Source of the DNA: Mycolicibacterium aromaticivorans JS19b1 = JCM 16368
GTDB taxonomy: Bacteria > Actinomycetota > Actinomycetes > Mycobacteriales > Mycobacteriaceae
Length of the DNA stretch: 64,000 nucleotides
Assembly: GCF_000559085.1 (NCBI RefSeq)
Contig: NZ_JALN02000001.1
Span: 5,208,001 to 5,272,000, forward strand
Direction: 5' to 3'
The position numbers were made by a program, and so were the translations under genes. The notes under the pieces are model-generated. The model did no database searches. It saw only the letters and a list, made by a program, of their open reading frames with translations, and was not told the origin of the DNA. Shown one piece after another: positions 27,270-35,047 of this stretch. The first letter of the stretch is position 1, and the number at the start of each line of letters is the position of its first letter.

Positions 27270-28546
27270 GCGAGATCAAACTCCAGATGCAGTTCGGTGA
27301 GCCCACGCAGGATGTAGGTGGGCACGTAGGTGTACCGCCGCGCACCGGCGGGTCCGTGGTGTTCTTCGCTGATGCGGATGTCGGTGGTGCGATCGAGCAG
27401 GCGCATCAGCGCCACCCGCGCCTCGGCCCGGGCCAGTGGGGCACCCGGGCAGGTGTGGATGCCTCGCCCGAACGCGATGTGCTGCCGGGCATTTGAGCGG
27501 GACGGGTCGAAGGTGTTCGGATCGGTGAAGCGGCGCGGGTCGCGATTGGCGGCGGCCTGGACCACCATCAGTGTGGAGCCCGACGGGACGTCCACCCCAC
27601 CGAGGGTGACCGGTTCCTTGGAGAGCCGGAAGTCACCCTTGACCGGGCTCTCGTAGCGCAGCGCTTCTTCGATGAAGTTGCTGATCGTAGAACGGTCCGC
27701 CCGCAGCTGCGCCTGGAATTCCGGGTTGTCGCCCAGAATTTGCAGCGCGGCGCTGAGCAGCCGGACGGTGGTTTCCTGGCCTGCCGAGTACAGGTTGGCC
27801 GCCACCCGGGCGACGTCGCCCGGATCGGGCACCGAGCCGTCCGGGAACGTCGCCGCCGCCATCTCGGACAGCACGTCGCCGCGAGGGTTGGCTCGCCGGT
27901 CTTCGATATAGGCGCTGAACTTGTCGTATAGATACTCCAGCGGGGACTTGGCCAGGCTTTCGCCCTTGACGCTGCCGATGCCGCCGCCGTGGTGCGCGCC
28001 GCTGGCCATCTCCCTGACGAACTCGTCGCGGTCGGCGTCGGGGACGCCCAGCAGGTCGGCGATGATCATCAGCGTGAACGGCTGGGCGAAGCCGGCAATC
28101 AGCTCGCCGCCGCTGCCGACGAGGTAGTCGTCGAGCGCGCGGTCGACCATCGCTCCCATCGCCTCTTCGTTCTCCTTGAGACGCTTGGGTGTGATCAGCC
28201 GCATCAGCAGGGCGCGGTGATCGGTGTGCACAGGCGGATCGAGCGCCGGCAACTGGTCGTAGAAGGGCAGTTCGTCGCGGTGCCGGGCGATGAGTTCCGG
28301 GACGTCGTCGCGCCCCTCGACGGGAACCGGGAAGCCGGGGAAGGGGCCGGTCACCGCGATGCAGGACGAGAAACGGTCGGCGTCGCCGGCGACTTCGGTG
28401 GCTTCTTCCCATCCGGTGACCATCCACACGCCGTGGTGCGGTTCCCTCGAGACCGGGCAACGTGCTTGCAGCGCCTCCAGATACGGATATGGATCAGCGA
28501 CCAGACCGCGATCCGTGAAGAAGTTGACGGCGTCTACGTCGGTCAC
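27266..28546 (-). CDS. Cytochrome P450 coupled to its ferredoxin
   Basis: 426-aa bacterial P450. I-helix LYSAGQETTVRLL, ExxR motif EALR, haem loop AFGRGIHTCPGAP with Cys366. The unusual threonine-proline around the haem Cys (HTCPGAP) separates it from CYP125/124/140. CYP family cannot be fixed here. It is the first gene of an operon with the CxxHxxC ferredoxin and faces a TetR-family gene across a 114-bp region with three operator-like boxes, so it is probably induced by the TetR ligand, perhaps its own substrate. Confidence 0.9.
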   Translation of the reverse strand: MTDVDAVNFFTDRGLVADPYPYLEALQARCPVSREPHHGVWMVTGWEEATEVAGDADRFSSCIAVTGPFPGFPVPVEGRDDVPELIARHRDELPFYDQLPALDPPVHTDHRALLMRLITPKRLKENEEAMGAMVDRALDDYLVGSGGELIAGFAQPFTLMIIADLLGVPDADRDEFVREMASGAHHGGGIGSVKGESLAKSPLEYLYDKFSAYIEDRRANPRGDVLSEMAAATFPDGSVPDPGDVARVAANLYSAGQETTVRLLSAALQILGDNPEFQAQLRADRSTISNFIEEALRYESPVKGDFRLSKEPVTLGGVDVPSGSTLMVVQAAANRDPRRFTDPNTFDPSRSNARQHIAFGRGIHTCPGAPLARAEARVALMRLLDRTTDIRISEEHHGPAGARRYTYVPTYILRGLTELHLEFDLA

Positions 28547-28578
28547 TGAGGAATCCCTTCATGTCACGGTATGGCCTA

Positions 28579-28634
28579 TACGATCGGCAAGGAGAATGCT
28601 AGCCGATCGTATGGTAGTTTACTAGCCGATCGTA
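28579..28634. promoter_or_regulatory. Three evenly spaced operator-like boxes (P450/TetR divergent promoter)
   Basis: The 10-mer TACGATCGGC at 28579-28588 recurs inverted as GCCGATCGTA at 28602-28611 and 28625-28634. Box centres are 23 bp apart, about two helical turns, so proteins on all three would lie on similar faces. The array fills the middle of the 114-bp region between the P450 and the TetR gene. It is the obvious candidate binding array for that TetR protein (inference). Confidence 0.75.
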
Positions 28635-28660
28635 AAGTTGGATTGCGAAGGGAGTCGACG

Positions 28661-29251
28661 ATGAGCGCAGTCGCCGCAGCCACCCCCGACTCCACCGCCG
28701 CCCCCGATACCCGGCAGCGGCTGATCGACGCGGCCATCGCGCTGTTCATTCGGCACAGCTTCGCCGGAACCTCGCTGCAGATGATCGCCGACGAGCTCGG
28801 CTTCACCAAAGCCGCCATCTACCACCACTTTCGGACCCGCGAGCAGTTGTTGACCGCGATCCTCGAGCCGATCATCGACAAGCTGTCCGCGGTGGTCGAT
28901 GATGCGGAGAAGCAACGCGGCGTGCAGGCCCGGGCCGAACGCATGCTCAACGGCTACGCCCGCCTGGCCGTGCAGAACCCGATGCTGGTCTCGGTGCTGG
29001 CGTCCGACCCGAGCGTGCACACCGTCCTGAAAGCCAACCGCGATTGGACGCAGATGATCTCGCGCCAGATGGCGCTGCTCGCCGATGTCCACCCCGGCCC
29101 GGGCGGGTATCTGCGGGCGCAGTTCGTCTTCGCCGGAATCGCCGGATCGGCCGATCCGAAACGTGCAGCCGACGACGAGTGGTTGCACGCCCAGCTCGTC
29201 GACGCGGGCCGGCGGGCACTCGGCCTGCGTGCACCGCGCCGAACGTCCTGA
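28661..29251 (+). CDS. TetR-family transcriptional regulator
   Basis: 196 aa. N-terminal helix-turn-helix: RQRLIDAAIALFIRHSFAGTSLQMIADELGFTKAAIYHHF. The C-terminal domain is unlike well-known groups. ATG 28661 follows GAAGGGAG; a longer frame from 28571 would run through the operator boxes and is rejected. Divergent from the P450-ferredoxin operon it probably represses. The SDR at 29306 follows 54 bp later and may be in the same transcript. Confidence 0.9.
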   Translation: MSAVAAATPDSTAAPDTRQRLIDAAIALFIRHSFAGTSLQMIADELGFTKAAIYHHFRTREQLLTAILEPIIDKLSAVVDDAEKQRGVQARAERMLNGYARLAVQNPMLVSVLASDPSVHTVLKANRDWTQMISRQMALLADVHPGPGGYLRAQFVFAGIAGSADPKRAADDEWLHAQLVDAGRRALGLRAPRRTS

Positions 29252-29305
29252 TTTTCCAGCATCTTTCGTTCATCAGGCGGTCAGCCCGCCGGAAAGGGGA
29301 AACCT

Positions 29306-30016
29306 ATGTCCACCTCGAAGACGGCGTTGGTGACGGGTGGTGGTTCGGGAATCGGTGCGGCAGTGGCGGAGCGCTTGCGCGCCGACGGCCACACTGTGGC
29401 GATCATCGACCTCAATCCCGCTGAGCCCGAACACTCGTACGTCGCCGATGTCACCGACCGCGCGCAGATCGATGCTGCGCTCGCCGAGATCCACTCCACC
29501 CTCGGGCCGGTCACGATCCTGGTGAATGCTGCCGGCAAGGACAGCTTCCGGCGCTTCCTCGATCTGTCCTTCGAGCAGTGGCAGAACATCATCGACATCA
29601 ACCTGCACGGTGTCTTCCACACCATCCAGGCCGTCCTGCCGGACATGATCGAAGCCGGCTGGGGTCGCATCGTCAATATCTCCTCGTCGAGCACCCACTC
29701 CGGCGTGCCCTACATGTCGGCCTACGTCGCGGCGAAGTCCGGCGTCAACGGTCTGACGAAAAGCCTTGCGCTGGAATATGGTCCGGCCGGTATCACGGTC
29801 AACGCGGTGCCGCCCGGGTTCATCGACACCCCGATGCTGCGTAAGGCCGAAGCCCGCGGCAACATGGGTGACATCCAGGCCACCATCAATGCCACACCGG
29901 TGCGCCGGATGGGCAAACCGGAGGACATCGCCGCGGCATGCGCGTTTTTGATCTCCGAAGAGGCCGGCTACATCACCGGCCAGATCCTCGGCGTGAACGG
30001 CGGCCGCAACACCTGA
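29306..30016 (+). CDS. Short-chain dehydrogenase/reductase (FabG-like)
   Basis: 236-aa classical SDR: TGGGSGIG cofactor loop, NAAG, catalytic Ser in SSSSTHSG and YVAAK, and FIDTPM. A GGGGAAA ribosome-binding site precedes the ATG. Family members oxidise or reduce secondary alcohols and 3-oxoacyl groups. It lies downstream of the TetR gene and near a P450-ferredoxin pair, which suggests a shared route that hydroxylates and then dehydrogenates one substrate. This is inference. Confidence 0.88.
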   Translation: MSTSKTALVTGGGSGIGAAVAERLRADGHTVAIIDLNPAEPEHSYVADVTDRAQIDAALAEIHSTLGPVTILVNAAGKDSFRRFLDLSFEQWQNIIDINLHGVFHTIQAVLPDMIEAGWGRIVNISSSSTHSGVPYMSAYVAAKSGVNGLTKSLALEYGPAGITVNAVPPGFIDTPMLRKAEARGNMGDIQATINATPVRRMGKPEDIAAACAFLISEEAGYITGQILGVNGGRNT

Positions 30017-30019
30017 GCG

Positions 30020-30682
30020 TCAGCCGGCGGGCTTCGTCGTCGTCGGGGTCGCCGATGTCGTCACCGTGACGGTTGTCGTGCTGACCGTCGTCGTCGCGCT
30101 CGCCGAACTGCTCGCGGTGCCAGAGGTGCTGGCCGGCGAGAAGCTGGCCGCCTTGAACTCGATCCACGAGTCCTTGTAGATGACGTCGTCTCCCGAGGAC
30201 ACCAGGATCTGGGTGGGCGAGACGGCGTACGTGACACCGTCGTTCACCGCGACCAGCGTTCCGTCGGAGCTGCGCGTGATCGGCAGGTGCAGGGGAGCGT
30301 TGTCCGACAGGCGAACGCCGCGGTACTCCAGTCCGCCGTCGGCGTTCACGCAGATCACCACCAGCGATTTCGACGTGCGCCCGTAGGCCATCAGAGTCTG
30401 CTTCTCGTCGCACCGTGCGCCGGTGTCGACGTAGCCCCGTGAATCGGCCGTGAACGACACCGGCGCGCTCGAGGTTGTCGCGGCCGATGGTGCGGTCGTC
30501 GGTGTCGTGCTGGCCGTCGTCGACAGCGTCGTCGGTGCGGCCTGGGCGACGGGCAGCGTGTCAGACGAGCCGGAGGTCGCGGTCACCGCGATCGCCAGTC
30601 CGACCGCCGTCAGTGCTCCGCCGACTCCCAGCCAGGGCAACCAGCGCGACGGCGGGGTGGTGTGAGGTTCGTGAGCTGACAT
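30020..30682 (-). CDS. Membrane-anchored Ser/Thr-rich protein
   Basis: 220 aa. One N-terminal transmembrane helix (LPWLGVGGALTAVGLAIAVTA), a Thr/Ala-rich linker, a globular domain of about 100 residues with two cysteines (GARCDEKQT, VVICVNADG), and a long Ser/Thr-rich C-terminal tail of about 45 residues (repeated TTTV-type words) that could be O-mannosylated. Expected outside the membrane. Function unknown. Convergent with the SDR. Confidence 0.75.
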   Translation of the reverse strand: MSAHEPHTTPPSRWLPWLGVGGALTAVGLAIAVTATSGSSDTLPVAQAAPTTLSTTASTTPTTAPSAATTSSAPVSFTADSRGYVDTGARCDEKQTLMAYGRTSKSLVVICVNADGGLEYRGVRLSDNAPLHLPITRSSDGTLVAVNDGVTYAVSPTQILVSSGDDVIYKDSWIEFKAASFSPASTSGTASSSASATTTVSTTTVTVTTSATPTTTKPAG

Positions 30683-30770
30683 GGCCTAAGCGAACCACCT
30701 CAGAGGGCGTTTTCTGTGCTGTGCAGCGGCGTTTCTCCGGACCAATCGCAGGAGATGCCCGTCACGCCGC

Positions 30771-31592
30771 TCAGCTCGCTGGTTCAGCCGGTTGGGCCGG
30801 CGTCGACTCGTGGGTCAGCACCGCCCACAACAAGCCGGCGGCCTGGCGGGCCTGGTCGGTGGGCACGATCGGCGAACCGGCCGCGGGCTGCTCGGCCGGT
30901 GCACCGCTGATGTGTTCCACCAAGGCCACCGCCAGTGAGCGGAGCTTCACATTCGATTCATGGCTGGCTCGGCGCAGAGTGGCCCACGCGGTGTCGGCGT
31001 CACACATCAGCCGCCCCATGATCGCGCCTTTGGCCTGCTCGATGGCTCCGCGCGACTGCAGCACCGCGAGCATGTCGGCGGTGGCGGTCGCATCCTCGGC
31101 GCCGGCCGACACCATGGCCGCGGACACCAGCTGCTCATAGCCGATCAGAGTGGTCACTGTCGTGGCGGTCGACGGCCGGTCCAGCGCGCAGGACAACACG
31201 ACCGTGCTGTCGGCTTTCCACACCCCGGGCACCGACACCGCTCCACGAACCTCACGCCAGGCCGCGCTGTGTTCGGGCACCCGGCCGTCCATGGCCTGCA
31301 GGCTCAGCTCGGGCCAGCGCTCGTCGGCCCACAAATCCAGGCTCAGCACCGGCATCTGGTGGACGAAAGCGTCGATCACCGGGCCGCCGAGCCCGGCCAG
31401 CTGCGCCTCGACGATCTCGCCGCCGTAGCCGCGCGCGGCCAGTACGGTGACCTCGTCCTCGTCGAGGCGCCGATCATGCACGGTGATGGCCAAGCCGACC
31501 GCATGAGGCAGGTCGAGATGAACGCGTTCGAGAATCCGGTCGAACAATTCCTGCTGGGACAGGTCGCGCCGGTGGAACTCGGGGACGGGCAT
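30771..31592 (-). CDS. GAF-like/ANTAR domain regulator
   Basis: 273 aa. An N-terminal sensor-like domain of about 160 residues (GAF-type strands such as HAVGLAITVHDRRL and DSTVVLSCALDRPS) precedes an ANTAR RNA-binding helix bundle with LQSRGAIEQAKGAIMGRLMCDADTAWATLRRASHESN. ANTAR proteins promote read-through of transcription terminators by binding tandem hairpins in RNA. The last 40 residues are an Ala/Pro-rich tail. It follows the STAS gene by 10 bp in the same operon, which suggests a shared stress-signalling task. Confidence 0.85.
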   Translation of the reverse strand: MPVPEFHRRDLSQQELFDRILERVHLDLPHAVGLAITVHDRRLDEDEVTVLAARGYGGEIVEAQLAGLGGPVIDAFVHQMPVLSLDLWADERWPELSLQAMDGRVPEHSAAWREVRGAVSVPGVWKADSTVVLSCALDRPSTATTVTTLIGYEQLVSAAMVSAGAEDATATADMLAVLQSRGAIEQAKGAIMGRLMCDADTAWATLRRASHESNVKLRSLAVALVEHISGAPAEQPAAGSPIVPTDQARQAAGLLWAVLTHESTPAQPAEPAS

Positions 31593-31602
31593 GGTGTGCG
31601 AC

Positions 31603-31914
31603 TCACTCCTTGGTGATGACGGTGGCCACCCGGTCGAGGCCGGAGATGCCGAGCAAGGTCTTGATCGGGCCTTCGGCCGCGATGATCATCGTGAGCTCGG
31701 CGGTGGCGGCCACGGCGAACAGCGCACGCACCGCCGCGCTGTCGCAGTAGGTGACGTCGGACAGGTCGACGGTCAATGCGGCAGATCCGGTGGCGGCCTT
31801 GGCCACCACGTCCTGGAACTGCCCGACATTGGCGAGGTCGATCTCACCGGCGGCAACCACCTGTGGCGACTCCAGATCGGAACCCACCGCGACCCGGAAC
31901 TGGGCCTCTGCCAT
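31603..31914 (-). CDS. STAS-domain anti-sigma factor antagonist
   Basis: 103-aa single STAS domain. VVAAGEIDLANVGQF is the first strand and helix, and LSDVTYCDSAAVRAL contains the conserved phosphorylatable Ser region. In mycobacteria such proteins bind anti-sigma factors (for SigF and others), depending on phosphorylation or redox state (family knowledge). The GAGGAG ribosome-binding site fixes the ATG at 31914. First gene of an operon with the ANTAR protein. Confidence 0.87.
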   Translation of the reverse strand: MAEAQFRVAVGSDLESPQVVAAGEIDLANVGQFQDVVAKAATGSAALTVDLSDVTYCDSAAVRALFAVAATAELTMIIAAEGPIKTLLGISGLDRVATVITKE

Positions 31915-32368
31915 CAGCGCAACTCCTCGAGCGTTTCGACGCCTGCTCCGACGCACAAACCGTAACTGCCGTTACCCCGCGATTGTTGCTGATGGGTCGA
32001 ACACCTGTCGCCGGAAACCGCAAGCCGCCACCGGTCGACACCCGCACAGGATCGGACCGTCAGCACGATTTCAGGCCCGAAAAGGACATCTCGACCGGTA
32101 GCAGCAACGCATTTGGCGCCGCGCGCTCCACCCACTGGTTTCTCCCGTCGTCATCTTCACCCCCGACGACGTAATCGCCGGGCAGCTTAGCAAGCTTCGG
32201 TGCGGGCTGAGCAGTCGGCGAGAGCAAAGGCTGCTGTCGGTGAGCTCCGACCGGGACTCACGCGCCTTTCCGAGTTCACCGCAGACACACCCGCAACAGC
32301 AGTTAGGCTCACCCGAGAGGGTTGCCGGGGGCACGGGGCCCAGTGCAAGAGACCTAGAGGGTGGATAG
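31915..32368. other. 454-bp intergenic region without a convincing gene
   Basis: Lies between the start codons of two divergent genes (STAS operon on the minus strand, small secreted protein on the plus strand). I find no supported reading frame, repeat or RNA-like hairpin series in it. Promoters for both genes must be here. A TTAGGCTcAcCc stretch at about 32304-32315 loosely resembles half of an IdeR box but does not meet the consensus. Confidence 0.5.
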
Positions 32369-32812
32369 ATGCTCCGCGAATTCGTCATCGCAGCAGCCGT
32401 CGCTGCAGCGGCGCTGGCCGTGGCACCGAGTGCCGCCGCCGATGAACCCCACGGGCCGTTCCCAGGCGATCCGCCGGGCATGAACTACGAGGCCTACCTG
32501 AGCGCACCGTGCTATCAGTGGGACCGGTTCGCGTTCGGCCGCGGCCCCGGTGGCGAGCCGCTGCTCTGCCGCTGGATCCCCGGCCAGTCGCCGATCGGCA
32601 TGGACCGGCCGCCGGAGGGTGTGGGTTTCTGGGTGCTCTCACCCAAGATCTACGGTGTGCAAGCCGTCGGCTCGCCGTGCCCGGGCTCGCAGGCTGCGGC
32701 GCAGTCTCCTGACGGGCTGCCCATGCTCTGCCTGGGAGCTCAGGGCTGGCAGCCCGGATCGATGCATTCCGGCGACTGGGGCAACGGGAACGACTTCTAC
32801 CCGGCCAGCTAG
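32369..32812 (+). CDS. Secreted protein of about 120 residues
   Basis: 147 aa with a cleavable signal peptide (REFVIAAAVAAAALAVAPSAAA). The mature protein has conserved aromatic/Pro/Gly motifs and four cysteines (APCYQWD, LLCRWIPG, GSPCPGS, MLCLGAQGW), probably two disulphides. It resembles the small secreted mycobacterial proteins of the Rv1891 type (from memory). Function unknown. A strong bidirectional terminator lies eight bases downstream. Confidence 0.8.
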   Translation: MLREFVIAAAVAAAALAVAPSAAADEPHGPFPGDPPGMNYEAYLSAPCYQWDRFAFGRGPGGEPLLCRWIPGQSPIGMDRPPEGVGFWVLSPKIYGVQAVGSPCPGSQAAAQSPDGLPMLCLGAQGWQPGSMHSGDWGNGNDFYPAS

Positions 32813-32820
32813 CCGGCGCC

Positions 32821-32868
32821 AACGCAATCAGGGCGAGAAATCACCAAGATTCTCGCCCTGAATGCGTT
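32821..32868. terminator. Bidirectional intrinsic terminator-like hairpin
   Basis: Inverted repeat of 19-base arms at 32821-32839 and 32850-32868, with one mismatch and a 10-base loop. It sits between the 3' ends of two convergent genes (secreted protein and nitronate monooxygenase) and is symmetric enough to serve both. There is no long U tract, as is common in mycobacteria. Confidence 0.8.
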
Positions 32869-32878
32869 GTGAATGCGG

Positions 32879-34012
32879 TCAGACGGACGCCGCTTCATTC
32901 AGCTCGTCGAGGCGGGTGGTGGCCTCCAGGTACTCCTGCACCCAGCGCTCGATCACCGTGGCGGTCTTCTCGACCTTGGTGAACTGACCGACGACCTGTC
33001 CGATCGGGTTGAACGCGACGTTGACGCTCTCATTGGGGTACTTGTGCGTTGCGGCCACGGCCATGCCGGAAACCATGTACTGCAACGGCATTCCGAGTGG
33101 CTTGGGGTTGCCTTCTTTCTCCCACGCCTCGGTCCAGTCGTTGCGCAGCATGCGGGCGGGCTTGCCGGTGAACGAGCGGCTGCGCACGGTGTCGCGGCTC
33201 TCGGCCTTGGCATATGCGGCGTGCTGCACGTCGGTGTGCTCGGACTCCTCGACCATCACCCACTGCGAACCGGTCCACGCGCCCTGGGCGCCCAGCGCCA
33301 GCGCCGCGGCGATCTGCTGGCCGCTGCCGATACCGCCGGCGGCCAGCACCGGCACCGGTGCCACCGCCTTGACGACCTGCGGCCACAGCACGATCGAGCC
33401 GATCTCACCGCAGTGCCCGCCGGCCTCGCCGCCCTGGGCGATGATGATGTCCACGCCGGCTTCGGCGTGCTTCTTCGCCTGCGACGGCGACCCACACAGC
33501 GCGGCGACCTTGCGGCCCTCGGCGTGGATGTGCTTGATCATCTCGGCCGGCGGAGTGCCCAGCGCATTGGCGATCAGTGTGCACTTGGGATGCTTGAGTG
33601 CCACCTCGACCTGCGGCGTCGCGGTCGCCTCGGTCCACCCCAGCAGCCCCATGGCGTCGTCGTCGCTGTTCTCGACGGGCACACCGTGGTCGGCGAGAAC
33701 CTTCTTGGCGAAGTCGATGTGCTCTTGCGGCACAAGGTCGTTCAGCGTCTTCTTCAGAACCTCGGGGGACAGGTCCGTCGAGTCCATGCCTTCGTACTTG
33801 TTGGGTATCACGATGTCGACGCCGTAGTGATGGTCGCCGATGTTCTCGTCGATCCACTTGAGCTCGATCTCGAGCTGTTCGGGGGAGAACCCGACGGCGC
33901 CGAGCACGCCGAAGCCGCCGGCCTTGCTGACGGCCACGACCACGTCGCGGCAGTGGGTGAACGCGAAGATCGGATATTCGATATCGAGGTCGTCGCAGAG
34001 GGGAGTGCGCAT
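32879..34012 (-). CDS. Nitronate monooxygenase-family flavoprotein (KstR-type control)
   Basis: 377 aa, FMN-dependent TIM-barrel enzyme. N-terminal RTPLCDDLDIEYPIFAF, VVAVSKAGGFGVLGAVGF, IIIAQGGEAGGHCGEIG and VPVLAAGGIGSGQQIAAALALGAQGAW form the FMN/phosphate sites. It resembles the M. tuberculosis Rv1894c and Rv1533 group, labelled 2-nitropropane dioxygenase (from memory); some relatives act in steroid ring breakdown. A perfect KstR-type box 36 bp upstream of the ATG supports a sterol or lipid catabolic role rather than nitronate oxidation. Confidence 0.88.
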   Translation of the reverse strand: MRTPLCDDLDIEYPIFAFTHCRDVVVAVSKAGGFGVLGAVGFSPEQLEIELKWIDENIGDHHYGVDIVIPNKYEGMDSTDLSPEVLKKTLNDLVPQEHIDFAKKVLADHGVPVENSDDDAMGLLGWTEATATPQVEVALKHPKCTLIANALGTPPAEMIKHIHAEGRKVAALCGSPSQAKKHAEAGVDIIIAQGGEAGGHCGEIGSIVLWPQVVKAVAPVPVLAAGGIGSGQQIAAALALGAQGAWTGSQWVMVEESEHTDVQHAAYAKAESRDTVRSRSFTGKPARMLRNDWTEAWEKEGNPKPLGMPLQYMVSGMAVAATHKYPNESVNVAFNPIGQVVGQFTKVEKTATVIERWVQEYLEATTRLDELNEAASV

Positions 34013-34047
34013 GGACCGGCTCCTTCAAGCGTGGGGCGTAGGCAGAC

Positions 34048-34061
34048 TGAAACGTGTTCTA
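34048..34061. promoter_or_regulatory. KstR-type operator upstream of the nitronate monooxygenase
   Basis: TGAAACGTGTTCTA matches T-n-n-AAC-n-n-GTT-n-n-A in every specified position. The box is 36 bp upstream of the start codon at 34012, where it would overlap the promoter or leader. The next plus-strand gene starts 157 bp away. Confidence 0.82.
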
Positions 34062-34217
34062 GTTTAGTACGCGCCGGACGTGCGAGTTGCAGGTATCCGC
34101 CATCGCTGCGCGAACGAATGCCTATCGGCGCAATCACCCCAGCGAGAGCCGGTCAAGTCGGCTCGTGGCGGAGTACCGTTGGCGGTGTCGGCTTACAGTC
34201 GGCGAGAGGGTGCAGCC

Positions 34218-34514
34218 ATGGTTGTCTCATCACTTCGAATGCGGCGCGTCGCACTGCTCGGCATTGCCACCGCTCTGACGGCGGCGCTCGCGCCCGTGGG
34301 CGTTGCCTCCGCGAACTCAGGTTCCGATTGCACCAACGGCGTCGTGCCGCTCAACCCGTATGTGGTGAACTGCGGTCTGCCTGCCCGGGGCAATCACACC
34401 ATCGGCGCGGCGCCCGACGCCGGCGCGATCATTGCCTGCCGGCACAGCCCGATCTGCTTGTCGTACTACGTGAATTACCCAGGCACGCTGATCGTTCCGG
34501 GCTACCGGCCCTAG
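34218..34514 (+). CDS. Small secreted Cys-containing protein
   Basis: 98 aa. A signal peptide (LRMRRVALLGIATALTAALAPVGVASA) releases a mature protein of about 65 residues with four cysteines (SDCTNG, VNCGLP, IACRHS, ICLSYY), probably two disulphides. The ATG at 34218 starts the signal peptide. Unknown function; no recognisable family. Directly downstream is the 28-bp tandem repeat array. Confidence 0.75.
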   Translation: MVVSSLRMRRVALLGIATALTAALAPVGVASANSGSDCTNGVVPLNPYVVNCGLPARGNHTIGAAPDAGAIIACRHSPICLSYYVNYPGTLIVPGYRP

Positions 34515-34524
34515 GTCTTGGTAC

Positions 34525-34646
34525 CTCGTCGGCTAGCTCGTCGAGCCGACTCCTCGTCGGCTAGCTCGTCGAGCCGACTCCTCGTCGGCTAGCTCGTCGA
34601 GCCGACTCCTCGTCGGCTAGCTCGTCGAGCCGACTCCTCGTCGGCT
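34525..34646. repeat. Tandem array: 4.4 copies of a 28-bp hairpin unit
   Basis: Four perfect 28-bp units begin at 34525, 34553, 34581 and 34609, with a partial fifth of 10 bases to 34646. Each unit starts CTCGTCGGCTAGC and ends CGAGCCGACTC, so it holds an inverted repeat GTCGGCT...AGCCGAC with a 9-base loop, and the array would fold into a row of hairpins in RNA from either strand. There are no spacers. It fills the gap between two convergent genes and supplies the last codons and the stop of the minus-strand gene. Confidence 0.93.
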
Positions 34647-34964
34647 GCCGACCAGCAGCGAGCCGCCCGCCACCAGCAGGCCGACCACGGCCAGCGGAAT
34701 CGACCAACTCCGCCGCGAGGACACCGCGGACTGACACTGGGCGACGAAGTCGGTGTGCGGGACAAGCTGGTTCAGAATCGGCACATTGGCGACGACGTTC
34801 TTGTCATTGGCCGCGCGCGCCGACGACAGGTCGGCCGAGATGGCGTTTCCGCAGCCGATGCTGCCGCCATTGCCGTCCGGGGTCGACACCGGCACCAGCA
34901 TCGCGATGACACCGGCGACCAGCAGCACCGCACCCACCAGCAGAACCACACGACGCACCGACAT
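34617..34964 (-). CDS. Small two-helix membrane protein
   Basis: 115 aa: transmembrane helix at residues 4-25 (RVVLLVGAVLLVAGVIAMLV), an extracytoplasmic loop of about 55 residues with two cysteines (IGCGNAIS and AQCQSA), and a second helix near the C-terminus (IPLAVVGLLVAGGSLLVG). AAGGAGA precedes the ATG at 34964. The last nine residues and the TAG stop are encoded by the 28-bp repeat array, so the C-terminus has been rewritten by the repeat. Function unknown. Confidence 0.78.
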   Translation of the reverse strand: MSVRRVVLLVGAVLLVAGVIAMLVPVSTPDGNGGSIGCGNAISADLSSARAANDKNVVANVPILNQLVPHTDFVAQCQSAVSSRRSWSIPLAVVGLLVAGGSLLVGSRRGVGSTS

Positions 34965-35047
34965 GTCCGTCTCCTTACGCATCCGTCGAATCGCTGCGGG
35001 GACTACCCCGGTGGCGATCTGGTCAAACGCGGTCCGATGCGCATGCG

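Noticed and set aside
28571..28660. Upstream start for the TetR gene
   Set aside because: The added codons run through the operator boxes, and the ATG at 28661 has its own ribosome-binding site.
32304..32315. TTAGGCTCACCC as an IdeR box
   Set aside because: Only half matches the IdeR consensus and no second half is present.
34525..34646. 28-bp repeat array as a CRISPR
   Set aside because: The units abut with no spacers and no cas genes are nearby.
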